Positions 8,679 through 15,501 of a stretch of 19,991 bases of DNA are shown one piece after another. Each line of letters starts with the position of its first letter. Position 1 is the first letter of the stretch. A program made the translations under genes and the position numbers. The stretch comes from an uncultured Litorivicinus sp. (GTDB lineage: Bacteria > Pseudomonadota > Gammaproteobacteria > Pseudomonadales > Litorivicinaceae), in assembly GCA_938091715.1 (NCBI GenBank), contig CALKMT010000182.1, forward strand, positions 1 through 19,991, read 5' to 3'. The notes beneath the pieces were generated by a model that ran no database searches, was not told the DNA's origin, and was given only the letters and a program-made list of their open reading frames with translations.

Positions 8679-9971
8679 ATGAGCAGTATCGTTTCCATTG
8701 TCGCCCGTGAAATTTTGGACTCTCGGGGCAACCCAACCGTCGAGGCCGATGTTCGCCTCGAGGACGGCAGTTTTGGAACCGCGGCGGCACCCAGCGGCGC
8801 GTCCACTGGCTCGCGCGAGGCGCTGGAGCTGCGCGATGGCGATTCATCACGCTACCTGGGCAAGGGTACGCTGAACGCAGTGGCGGCGATTAATGGACCC
8901 ATCGCACAAGCCCTGATGGGTAAAGATGCGACGGATCAGCGCGCTATTGATCAGATCATGATTCAGTTGGATGGCACCGAGAACAAAGAAAAATTTGGTG
9001 CCAACGCGATCCTAGCGGTGTCCTTGGCGGTGGCCAAAGCGGCTGCTGAAAGCAAAAACTTGCCTTTGTACGCCCACATCGCTGAGTTAAACGGTACGCC
9101 CGGCCAGTTCTCAATGCCGGTGCCGATGATGAACATCATCAACGGCGGCGAACACGCGGACAACAACGTGGATATCCAGGAGTTTATGGTTCAACCCGTG
9201 GGCTTTGACCAATTCTCCGACGCGCTGCGCTGTGGTACCGAAATTTTCCATGCCCTGAAAAAAGTCCTGAATGGCTTGGGTTTGAATACCGCCGTGGGCG
9301 ACGAGGGTGGCTTTGCGCCGAACCTGACCTCGAACGAGCAAGCGCTAGAAGTGATTGCGGAGGCTGTGGCAAACGCGGGCTATACCTTGGGCGAGAACGT
9401 GACCCTAGCCTTGGACTGTGCCTCCAGTGAATTCTACAAGAACGGTCAGTACGACTTGGCCGGCGAAGGACAAGTATTCGATGCCGCAGGCTTCACCGAG
9501 TACCTGGCAGGGCTGTCTGATCGTTTCCCGATCGTCTCTATTGAAGACGGCATGGACGAGAGTGACTGGGACGGTTGGAAGATCCTGACCGAGCGTTTGG
9601 GCGACCGGGTGCAACTGGTCGGCGACGATTTGTTCGTGACCAACACCAAGATCCTGGACCGGGGCATCAAAGAAAACGTTGGCAACTCCATCCTGATTAA
9701 ATTCAACCAGATCGGCTCGTTGTCAGAAACCTTGGATGCCATCGCGATGGCGAAACAGGCGGGCTTCACCGCGGTCATCAGTCACCGCAGCGGCGAGACC
9801 GAAGACACCACCATTGCCGACTTGGCGGTCGGCACCGCCGCCGGTCAAATCAAAACCGGTAGCGCCAGCCGCAGTGATCGAGTGGCCAAGTACAACCGCT
9901 TGTTGCGCATCGCCGAGCAACTGGACAGCGACGCCATCTACCGCGGCCGCGCGGAAATCAAAGGCCAGTAA
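8679..9971 (+). CDS. eno: Enolase
   Basis: Enolase converts 2-phosphoglycerate to phosphoenolpyruvate in glycolysis and is also a scaffold component of the RNA degradosome in gammaproteobacteria. The 430-residue protein (E. coli 432) begins with AREILDSRGNPTVEADV and contains GAPSGASTG-type loop residues (APSGASTGSREA), MMNIINGGEHADNNVDIQEFM, Glu209 in GDEGGFAPNL (general acid region), LVGDDLFVTN, catalytic Lys341 in ILIKFNQIGS and SHRSGETEDTTIADLAV. A good AGGAAG ribosome site lies 5 nt before the ATG (8668-8673). Asn codons are strongly biased to AAC (20 of 23), as expected for a highly expressed gene. Confidence 0.99.
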   Translation: MSSIVSIVAREILDSRGNPTVEADVRLEDGSFGTAAAPSGASTGSREALELRDGDSSRYLGKGTLNAVAAINGPIAQALMGKDATDQRAIDQIMIQLDGTENKEKFGANAILAVSLAVAKAAAESKNLPLYAHIAELNGTPGQFSMPVPMMNIINGGEHADNNVDIQEFMVQPVGFDQFSDALRCGTEIFHALKKVLNGLGLNTAVGDEGGFAPNLTSNEQALEVIAEAVANAGYTLGENVTLALDCASSEFYKNGQYDLAGEGQVFDAAGFTEYLAGLSDRFPIVSIEDGMDESDWDGWKILTERLGDRVQLVGDDLFVTNTKILDRGIKENVGNSILIKFNQIGSLSETLDAIAMAKQAGFTAVISHRSGETEDTTIADLAVGTAAGQIKTGSASRSDRVAKYNRLLRIAEQLDSDAIYRGRAEIKGQ

Positions 9972-9974
9972 GCC

Positions 9975-10244
9975 TTGAGAACCTGGGTCTGGGTGGTATT
10001 GCTTGGGGTCTTTGGACTGTTGCAATACAAACTCTGGATGGGACAGGGCGGGCTGTTGGAACAGTCCGAACTGCGCCGCCAGATCCAGGCCCAAGCCGAG
10101 GTTATCGACGAATTGCGTCGACTCAACACCGAGTTGCGCGAAGAGGTCGCGGCCCTGTCCACGGACGCTGGCCTGGAAGAGGCCGCGCGACTCAGATTGG
10201 GCGCCAAGAAAGCCAATGAGACCTACATTCGGGTGGCCCCATGA
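9975..10244 (+). CDS. ftsB: Cell division protein FtsB
   Basis: FtsB is a bitopic inner-membrane protein that forms the FtsQLB complex and helps activate septal peptidoglycan synthesis. The 89-residue product has a hydrophobic segment at about residues 4-20 (WVWVVLLGVFGLLQYKLW), followed by an Arg/Glu/Leu-rich coiled coil (about 29-65) and the conserved tail ETYIRVAP. The LQYKLWMGQGG junction matches FtsB closely. It starts with TTG, 3 nt after the eno stop; AAAGG about 10 nt upstream is a modest ribosome site. Its stop overlaps the ispD ATG. The eno-ftsB-ispD order is conserved in gammaproteobacteria. Confidence 0.95.
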   Translation: MRTWVWVVLLGVFGLLQYKLWMGQGGLLEQSELRRQIQAQAEVIDELRRLNTELREEVAALSTDAGLEEAARLRLGAKKANETYIRVAP

Positions 10245-10897
10245 AGTTCTGGTTGGTCGTCCCGGCTGCGGGCTCCTCCCAACGCTTCGGTGGCGATCAG
10301 CCCAAGCAGTTTCTATGCATCGACGGCATTTCGGTGCTGACCCATACCCTGAATCGTTTTCTGTCTCATCCGGATCTGTTGGGTGTCCAGGTGGTCTTGC
10401 CCCGGGGGCAGTCAGCCCCGGACGACCTGCCGTCGGATTCACGCATTCAATCTTGCACCGGTGGCGATACCCGTCGCGACTCGGTTCTGGCGGGCTGTCT
10501 GGCCTTGACTCATCGTGGCGCGGCGGACACCGATCGGGTATTGGTGCACGATGCCGCGCGACCCCTGTTGCCCCGCGCTGACATTGATGCGTTGTTACAG
10601 GCGTTGACCCAGTCTGCGGCCTATCTGGTGGCACCGGTGGCGGATACGCTACGTGATCATCAGGGCCAGACCCTGGATCGGGATGGCATCCATCGCGTCC
10701 TGACCCCCCAGGGGGCTGAACTGGCCCAGATGATCAAAGCCTTAGAGCAGGGGCCCCAGGGCTTAACCGACGAGGCCGCGTATTTACTCCAGGCGGGCGT
10801 TGAGACCCAAGCGGTGGTTGGCGACGGCATCAACCAGAAAATTACCTGGCCCCGGGATCTGGCCCTGGCCCAGGCCTTGATGTCAGAGGTGACATGA
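10241..10897 (+). CDS. ispD: 2-C-methyl-D-erythritol 4-phosphate cytidylyltransferase
   Basis: IspD transfers CMP from CTP to methylerythritol phosphate in the MEP isoprenoid pathway. The 218-residue protein has the nucleotide-binding N-terminus VVPAAGSSQRFGGDQPKQFL, the GGDTRRDSVLAG block, VLVHDAARPLL, APVADTLRD and the C-terminal GDGINQKITWPRDLALA. It is slightly shorter than E. coli IspD (236). It overlaps ftsB by 4 nt (ATGA) and ispF by 4 nt (ATGA), giving a tight ftsB-ispD-ispF block. The CTP it consumes is the product of pyrG further upstream in the same run. Confidence 0.97.
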   Translation: MKFWLVVPAAGSSQRFGGDQPKQFLCIDGISVLTHTLNRFLSHPDLLGVQVVLPRGQSAPDDLPSDSRIQSCTGGDTRRDSVLAGCLALTHRGAADTDRVLVHDAARPLLPRADIDALLQALTQSAAYLVAPVADTLRDHQGQTLDRDGIHRVLTPQGAELAQMIKALEQGPQGLTDEAAYLLQAGVETQAVVGDGINQKITWPRDLALAQALMSEVT

Positions 10898-11367
10898 TGC
10901 GGATTGGTCAGGGTTTTGATGTCCATCAATTGGCCCCGGGGGACGGCATCACCTTGGGGGGCGTGCGGATTCCATGCGAGTACCGCCTGATTGCTCACTC
11001 CGATGGCGACGTGTTGTTGCACGCCATTATCGATGCCCTGCTGGGGGCCCTGGCCTTGGGGGACATTGGGCAGCACTTTCCAGATACCGATCCGGCCTAT
11101 CGCGGTGCAGACAGTCGGGAGTTGTTGCGCCAGGCCTTGGGTCTGATCCACAAGGCCGGCTATCAGGTCGGGAACCTGGACTGCACGGTGATTGCCCAGC
11201 AGCCGAAAATGGCGCCGCATATTGTCTCGATGCGCGAGCAAATCGCACAAGATTTGGGCGTGTCGATCCAACAGGTCAGCGTCAAGGCCACCACGACGGA
11301 ACGCTTAGGGTTCACCGGCCGGGGCGAGGGCATCGCCGTGCAGGCTGTCGTTCTGCTGGATGGATAA
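10894..11367 (+). CDS. ispF: 2-C-methyl-D-erythritol 2,4-cyclodiphosphate synthase
   Basis: IspF cyclises the CDP-methylerythritol phosphate intermediate, releasing CMP, in the MEP pathway. The 157-residue protein has the metal ligands Asp9 and His11 in GFDVH and His43 in the AHSDGDVLLHAIIDALLGA segment. It then has ALGDIGQHFPDTDPAYRGADS, QPKMAPH and the C-terminal KATTTERLGFTGRGEGIA. Two consecutive ATG codons open the gene (10894 and 10897); the first overlaps the ispD stop, and either could be used. truD begins 8 nt before its stop. Confidence 0.98.
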   Translation: MMRIGQGFDVHQLAPGDGITLGGVRIPCEYRLIAHSDGDVLLHAIIDALLGALALGDIGQHFPDTDPAYRGADSRELLRQALGLIHKAGYQVGNLDCTVIAQQPKMAPHIVSMREQIAQDLGVSIQQVSVKATTTERLGFTGRGEGIAVQAVVLLDG

Positions 11368-12334
11368 GGCGCGATACCCCAGCTTTCCTTGGCCTGTCTC
11401 GGGCCGCGCCATTCTCAAGGCTCAGCCCAGTGACTTTGTGGTCACCGAAGAATTGGGCTTTGAGCCGTCGGGGCGGGGCGAACACCTGTTTTTTTGGATC
11501 GAGAAAACCCGCATCAGCACCCACGAGGTGGCGACGGAGCTGGCGGATTGGTTGAATTTACCCCGTCGGGCAGTGTCCTATTCCGGGCGCAAGGACAAAC
11601 ATGCGGTGTGTCGCCAATGGTTCAGCGCCCACCGCCCCGGTATTGACCGGCCGCGCATCCCAGAACAGCCTCATTGGCGAGTGATCGAGGTCAGCCGCAA
11701 TACCCGACACCTCAAGGTCGGCACTCATCGCGCTAATCAGTTCGATGTGCGTTTGGGGGTGGTCCAGGCCGACCCCGATCGCCTGCGTGCTGGGTTTGAT
11801 CGATTACTAGAACTGGGTTGTCCGAATTATTTTGGCCGTCAACGATTTGGCTTTGACAACCTTGAACGGGCATTGCGCGGGGGCGAGGACGAGATGGCCT
11901 TGGCCGCGGCCCGGGCGGCCCTGTTTAATCGCATGCTAAGCAGCCGGGTCGAGCAAAACACCTGGTTGGCGCCGGTGGCGGGGGATCCTTGCCTGCGCCC
12001 CGGGGGCAACGGCTGGTTAATGGACGCCACCGAGGGCATGATCGCCCAGGGCGCTGCGGACCCCAGCATGCCGCTGTTTGGGCCGTTACCCGGCCTGGCA
12101 GCGTCTGCGGCCGAGCATTGGCGCCAAGAGTTTGCCGCGCATCCGGATCTGGTGCGCGTGCTGGAACCCACCTCGTGGCAGCCCCATCGGCGGCGGGTCC
12201 GGTTAATGCCCCAACACGCAGCCCTTGAGATTCACGGTGAGCAAATTAGGATACAGGCGACCCTGCCGACCGGCGCCTTTATGACCACAGTTTTAGATGG
12301 ATTAATCGAGACCCACGATGCGAATTCTGATTAG
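11360..12334 (+). CDS. truD: tRNA pseudouridine(13) synthase TruD
   Basis: TruD makes pseudouridine at position 13 of tRNA-Glu. The 324-residue protein (E. coli 349) shows the N-terminal DFVVTEELGF, the catalytic block SYSGRKDKHAVCRQWFS with Asp79 as the likely nucleophile, and CPNYFGRQRFG, which is characteristic of the family. The C-terminal part contains GAFMTTVL near the end. It overlaps ispF by 8 nt and surE by 17 nt. The ispF-truD-surE-pcm order is shared with Pseudomonas and other gammaproteobacteria. Confidence 0.97.
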   Translation: MDKARYPSFPWPVSGRAILKAQPSDFVVTEELGFEPSGRGEHLFFWIEKTRISTHEVATELADWLNLPRRAVSYSGRKDKHAVCRQWFSAHRPGIDRPRIPEQPHWRVIEVSRNTRHLKVGTHRANQFDVRLGVVQADPDRLRAGFDRLLELGCPNYFGRQRFGFDNLERALRGGEDEMALAAARAALFNRMLSSRVEQNTWLAPVAGDPCLRPGGNGWLMDATEGMIAQGAADPSMPLFGPLPGLAASAAEHWRQEFAAHPDLVRVLEPTSWQPHRRRVRLMPQHAALEIHGEQIRIQATLPTGAFMTTVLDGLIETHDANSD

Positions 12335-13052
12335 TAACGACGACGGTGTGCACTCACCGGGAATAGAGACGCTGGCACAAACCCTGGCCAGTGAGCACGA
12401 GGTGCTGGTGGTCGCACCGGATCGTGATCACAGCGGGGCCTCGAACAGCCTGACCCTGACCCGGCCGTTAACCCTGGATCGATTGCCCAACGGCTTTTAC
12501 CGTTGCGACGGAACCCCCACCGACTGTGTCCACCTGGGACTTCGATTGTTTCGAGATTATGCGCCGGATTTGGTGGTCTCGGGCATCAACGCGGGTCCGA
12601 ATCTTGGGGATGACACGCTTTACTCAGGCACGGTAGCGGCGGCCATGGAAGGTCGTTATCTGGGCCTGCCGGCGCTGGCCGTGTCGCTCGAAAGAAGCGA
12701 CCAGTGGTATTGGCAGACCGCAGCGGATTTGGCATTAGATGTTCTGAACCACTGGGGTGAGTTGCCCCCGCGTATGGTCATGAACTTAAACGTTCCCGGC
12801 ATGCCGAAAGAGCAAATCAAGGGCATTAAGCCTTGCCGCCTGGGGCATCGAAACTTTGGTGCGGATTTGGTGCCGGCGCTGGACCCTCGGGGTAAAGAGC
12901 GCTATTGGCTAAACTTGGCCGGCGAAGCGCTGGATCGTTCCGAGGGCACCGATTTTTGGGCCATCGAACATGGATACGCAGCGCTCACGCCGGTCCAGCC
13001 CGACATGACCCACCACGCCATGTTGGCCGACTTGGGCCCGCAATGGCCCTAA
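12318..13052 (+). CDS. surE: 5'/3'-nucleotidase SurE
   Basis: SurE is a metal-dependent phosphatase acting on nucleoside monophosphates and is linked to stationary-phase survival. The 244-residue protein starts RILISNDDGVHSPGI with Asp8 and Asp9. It has Ser39 in APDRDHSGASNSLT and Asn91 in VSGINAGPNLGDD, completing the expected metal site. CDGTPTDCVHLG and YSGTVAAAMEG are further family blocks. Its start lies within truD. Its stop overlaps the start of pcm by 10 nt, matching the widespread surE-pcm-nlpD-rpoS cluster. Confidence 0.98.
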   Translation: MRILISNDDGVHSPGIETLAQTLASEHEVLVVAPDRDHSGASNSLTLTRPLTLDRLPNGFYRCDGTPTDCVHLGLRLFRDYAPDLVVSGINAGPNLGDDTLYSGTVAAAMEGRYLGLPALAVSLERSDQWYWQTAADLALDVLNHWGELPPRMVMNLNVPGMPKEQIKGIKPCRLGHRNFGADLVPALDPRGKERYWLNLAGEALDRSEGTDFWAIEHGYAALTPVQPDMTHHAMLADLGPQWP

Positions 13053-13693
13053 GTCGCGACGCCAACACCGAGGCCCGCCATCGTTTGGTCGGTGGGCTGT
13101 TGGGGCAACAGGTCGACCCCCGGGTGGCGGACGCCTTTTGGCAGGTCAAACGGCACCACTTTATCGAACCGGCATTGGCGTTTCGCGCTTACGAGGACGT
13201 CACGCTGCCGATCGGGCATCAACAGACGCTGTCCAGGCCCAGTGTGGTGGCCCGTCAATTGACCGAGATCCTGCGCGGTCGTAAACGCCTGCGCTACGTG
13301 CTGGAGGTCGGCACGGGGTCTGGCTATCAAACCGCCTTGCTGACCCACCTGTGCACCCGGGTGTACAGCATTGAGCGCATTCGCGGACTGCATGACATCG
13401 CCGAGCCTCGTCTGGCCGCTGCGGGTAATCGAAATTATCGCCTGCGGGTAGGGGACGGCTTTAAAGGTTGGGCCGAGGCCGGCCCCTTTGATGCCATTGT
13501 GGCGGCGGCTGCCCCGGCGGCTGTCCCGCAAGCTTGGATCGACCAACTGGCCATGGGCGGATGCCTGATCCTGCCGTTGGCCAGGGGGGCAGGCCAGCGC
13601 ATGGTGCGAGTCGACAAAACCGAGGACGGGATCGTGCAAACGGATCTGACCGAGGCCAGTTTTGTGCCCTGTCTGCGCGGGGTCGTCGGGTGA
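13043..13693 (+). CDS. pcm: Protein-L-isoaspartate O-methyltransferase
   Basis: Pcm methylates isoaspartyl residues in aged proteins so that they can revert to aspartate. The product is 216 residues (E. coli 208). The SAM-binding motif is VLEVGTGSGYQTALL (about 86-100). The upstream substrate loop reads HQQTLSRPSVVARQ, where the family usually has GQTISxPxxVA, so this loop is mildly altered. YSIERI and DAIVAAAAP are further methyltransferase motifs. The chosen ATG overlaps the end of surE and leads straight into the conserved N-terminal helix. An open frame extends back to 12905, but that part is only surE read in another frame. Confidence 0.95.
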   Translation: MALSRDANTEARHRLVGGLLGQQVDPRVADAFWQVKRHHFIEPALAFRAYEDVTLPIGHQQTLSRPSVVARQLTEILRGRKRLRYVLEVGTGSGYQTALLTHLCTRVYSIERIRGLHDIAEPRLAAAGNRNYRLRVGDGFKGWAEAGPFDAIVAAAAPAAVPQAWIDQLAMGGCLILPLARGAGQRMVRVDKTEDGIVQTDLTEASFVPCLRGVVG

Positions 13694-14508
13694 TCCGTAC
13701 ATGGCTAAAAGGGATGTTGATGGGGGCGGCGGACGCGGTTCCCGGGGTATCCGGCGGCACCATTGCCTTTATCACCGGTATTTACGATCGCTTTGTCCAA
13801 TTGATTGCAGGATTCGGCCCGGGCTGGATTCGGGCCTATCGGCAGCAGGGCTGGCCGGGCCTGGTTAGGCAATGGGATCTGTCTTTTTCTGTCCCCCTGG
13901 CGCTGGGTATCGTGATCGGCATGCTGGCCATCTCTCGCTGGGTGCTGTTTGCCCTGGATCGATATCCGGCCTTGATTTGGAGCCTGTTCCTGGGCTTGGT
14001 GTTGGCCGCGGTGCCTTTGGTGTTGCGGGGCTACGATTGGCGTCCCAAGCTGGCCTGGGGCTTGGCGGGTTTGGCCCTGGCGGCGGGTATGGGGCTGTTT
14101 AATTTGCAGTTGCCTCAGACGTCCCTAGGGGTGTTTTTGGCCGGCCTGATTGCTCTGTCTGCCATGATTCTGCCCGGCATTTCTGGATCGTTCTTGCTGC
14201 TGTTGTTGGGCATGTACAGCCTGGTGTTCGAGGCTATTCATCGCCTGGACCTGAGTGTGATCGGTTGGTTTGCACTGGGGGGCGTGGTGGGCATCGCGTC
14301 CATGGCCCGGGTCTTGCGTTGGGCGTTCCAGTCCCGTCCGGTTCAGGTGCGTACATTTTTGGCGGGCCTGATGCTAGGGTCGGCGGCTCAGCTGTGGCCG
14401 TTTCAGCACACAGCGGCGACGCCAGGCAATCTTGCATTGGCGTTATTGGGTTTGATTTTAGGAGGAGTACTGCTTTGGTCGGTCGATCGTTTAGCGCGTG
14501 TGTCATAA
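13690..14508 (+). CDS. DUF368 membrane protein, likely undecaprenyl-phosphate translocase (PopT-like)
   Basis: The 272-residue protein is strongly hydrophobic, with roughly eight membrane or re-entrant segments. Two related motifs, PGVSGG (18-23) in ADAVPGVSGGTIAFITGIY and PGISGS (162-167) in AMILPGISGSFLLLLLGMY, are the DUF368 signature and indicate an internally duplicated fold. DUF368 proteins (PopT) have been reported to flip undecaprenyl phosphate back across the inner membrane for reuse in wall and O-antigen synthesis; applying that here is inference from family. The GTG start overlaps the pcm stop (GTGA) and yields the usual short N-terminus WLKGMLMGAADAVPG. The last 34 nt overlap nlpD. 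Confidence 0.88.
   Translation: MIRTWLKGMLMGAADAVPGVSGGTIAFITGIYDRFVQLIAGFGPGWIRAYRQQGWPGLVRQWDLSFSVPLALGIVIGMLAISRWVLFALDRYPALIWSLFLGLVLAAVPLVLRGYDWRPKLAWGLAGLALAAGMGLFNLQLPQTSLGVFLAGLIALSAMILPGISGSFLLLLLGMYSLVFEAIHRLDLSVIGWFALGGVVGIASMARVLRWAFQSRPVQVRTFLAGLMLGSAAQLWPFQHTAATPGNLALALLGLILGGVLLWSVDRLARVS
14461..14467 (+). promoter_or_regulatory. Shine-Dalgarno for nlpD inside the DUF368 gene
   Basis: GGAGGAG lies 7 nt before TTG 14475, within the coding sequence of the DUF368 gene. It fixes the nlpD start at a TTG that directly begins a lipoprotein signal peptide, although the frame is open back to 14265. Confidence 0.85.
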
Positions 14509-15251
14509 CGGTGGTACTGGCCAGTTGCGCCAGCTACCAACCGCCTCTATCGGATAAAAGCCGTGCGGTCGAGAAAACCCCAGTGACGGTCCGAATGACC
14601 CCAGGGTCGGTCGAGGGCGGCATTCCCAAGGGCACCCGCTATGTCGTGCAATCCGGTGACACCCTGTACGGCGTGGCATTCCGGTTCGAACTGGACCCTG
14701 AAGGCTTGGCAGCAGCCAATCGGATTGCGCCCTTTGCTCAACTGAAATCCGGCCAATCCTTGACCCTATCCGAAGCCGCAGCGCCCCAATCGCCGATCAC
14801 CAAACCCAGTCCGCCCAAAGTCGCCACAGCGACCCAGCCGGCACCTACCGCGGTCAAGGCGGCACCCATTGCCAGCGGTCCTTGGTCCTGGCAGTGGCCG
14901 GTACCAGGCAAGGTCCTGTCCGGCTTCTCATCCAAAGAGCGTTTTTCACGCAGCGTTCGTTTGCAGGGGCAAACCGGGGATCCGGTCAAGGCCGCCGCCC
15001 CAGGACGGGTGGTGTACGCGGGGGACGGATTGGTCGGTTTGGGTAACCTGGTCTTGATTCGCCACGACGAAACCTGGCTGTCGGCCTATGGTCACAACCA
15101 AAGCTTGCAGGTCCAAACCAACCAGACCGTGGCTGCGGGGCAGACCATTGCAACCCTTGGTGCGACCGGCACGGACACCCCAAAATTGCATTTTGAAATC
15201 CGCCGGGACGGCAACCCTGTCGACCCGCTTAGCGTTCTGCCCAGTCGCTAG
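14475..15251 (+). CDS. nlpD: Murein hydrolase activator NlpD (lipoprotein, LysM plus degenerate M23 domain)
   Basis: NlpD is an outer-membrane lipoprotein that activates the amidase AmiC for daughter-cell separation. From TTG the 258-residue product has a short signal peptide with lipobox LASC (Cys18). A LysM peptidoglycan-binding domain follows at about 55-98 (RYVVQSGDTLYGVAFRF), then a Pro/Ala/Thr-rich linker and a LytM/M23 domain at about 145-256 with GRVVYAGDGLVGLGNLVLI, LSAYGHNQ and LHFEIRRDG. The zinc-ligand motif of active M23 peptidases is missing (RLQGQTGDP where HxGxD is expected), as in E. coli NlpD, so it should be a non-enzymatic activator. It starts inside the DUF368 gene. In relatives, nlpD also carries a promoter for rpoS; I could not pin one down here. 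Confidence 0.96.
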   Translation: MVGRSFSACVITVVLASCASYQPPLSDKSRAVEKTPVTVRMTPGSVEGGIPKGTRYVVQSGDTLYGVAFRFELDPEGLAAANRIAPFAQLKSGQSLTLSEAAAPQSPITKPSPPKVATATQPAPTAVKAAPIASGPWSWQWPVPGKVLSGFSSKERFSRSVRLQGQTGDPVKAAAPGRVVYAGDGLVGLGNLVLIRHDETWLSAYGHNQSLQVQTNQTVAAGQTIATLGATGTDTPKLHFEIRRDGNPVDPLSVLPSR

Positions 15252-15274
15252 TTGCCCATTGCAATTGGCGTCGC

Positions 15275-15286
15275 GTACTTCGGTAC
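15275..15286 (+). other. Short UUCG-tetraloop hairpin
   Basis: GTAC-TTCG-GTAC forms a 4-bp stem closed by C(UUCG)G, an exceptionally stable tetraloop. It begins 23 nt after the nlpD stop and could protect a 3' end or mark an RNA domain. No T run follows it. Confidence 0.35.
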
Positions 15287-15340
15287 TAGGACTGTACTAC
15301 TGGCCATAAAAGTGCGACTCAGTTCACAGATATAGTCCTT

Positions 15341-15392
15341 TCGTCGATTGGACGACACTGACTTTCTTGTCTAACGACAAAATATCGTCAGT
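15341..15392 (+). promoter_or_regulatory. Tandem hairpins in the rpoS leader
   Basis: First hairpin: TCGTC (15341-15345) pairs with GACGA (15351-15355) around a 5-nt loop. One nucleotide later a longer one begins: ACTGAC (15357-15362) pairs with GTCAGT (15387-15392). Inside it TTGTC (15367-15371) pairs with GACAA (15376-15380) around a TAAC loop, leaving a 4x6 internal loop. All pairs are Watson-Crick. A role in post-transcriptional control of rpoS is inferred from position. Confidence 0.45.
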
Positions 15393-15422
15393 CACCCCGT
15401 CGCCGGTTAGGACTTTGGTCAC

Positions 15423-15458
15423 AGATTCACGGTCGACCCCACCTTAGGGTCTGAATCT
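15423..15458 (+). promoter_or_regulatory. Hairpin just before the first in-frame ATG of rpoS
   Basis: AGATTC (15423-15428) pairs with GAATCT (15453-15458), and inside it GACCC (15435-15439) pairs with GGGTC (15447-15451) around a 7-nt loop. The 3' arm contains the weak Shine-Dalgarno-like AGGG (15446-15449) that would serve ATG 15460, so this structure would hide it. The preferred start at 15502 lies beyond the stem. Confidence 0.45.
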
Positions 15459-15501
15459 AATGCCGATATCTAACAGGACGGCAGCAATAAGGTACGTGGA
15501 A

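Larger units (their letters stand above)
15252..15501 (+). other. rpoS leader / intergenic region with several inverted repeats
   Basis: This 250-nt stretch is the largest non-coding gap. No clear sigma-70 promoter stands out: TATAGT at 15331-15336 and CATAAA at 15304-15309 lack convincing -35 partners. No hairpin here is followed by a T run, so none looks like an intrinsic terminator. It does hold at least four inverted repeats (15275-15286, 15341-15355, 15357-15392, 15423-15458), described separately. The region probably forms much of the rpoS 5' untranslated RNA. Confidence 0.6.

Noticed and set aside
9723..10634. 303-codon minus-strand open frame over eno, ftsB and ispD
   Set aside because: It spans three well-supported plus-strand genes, has Pro/Arg-rich composition and no domain, and is best explained as a shadow frame.
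14265..14474. Upstream in-frame extension of nlpD
   Set aside because: It would bury the lipoprotein signal peptide; the sequence is the DUF368 gene in another frame and GGAGGAG marks TTG 14475.
15304..15336. Sigma-70-like promoter for rpoS using CATAAA or TATAGT as -10
   Set aside because: Neither hexamer has a reasonable -35 at 16-18 nt; in relatives rpoS is also transcribed from inside nlpD, so I did not call a promoter.
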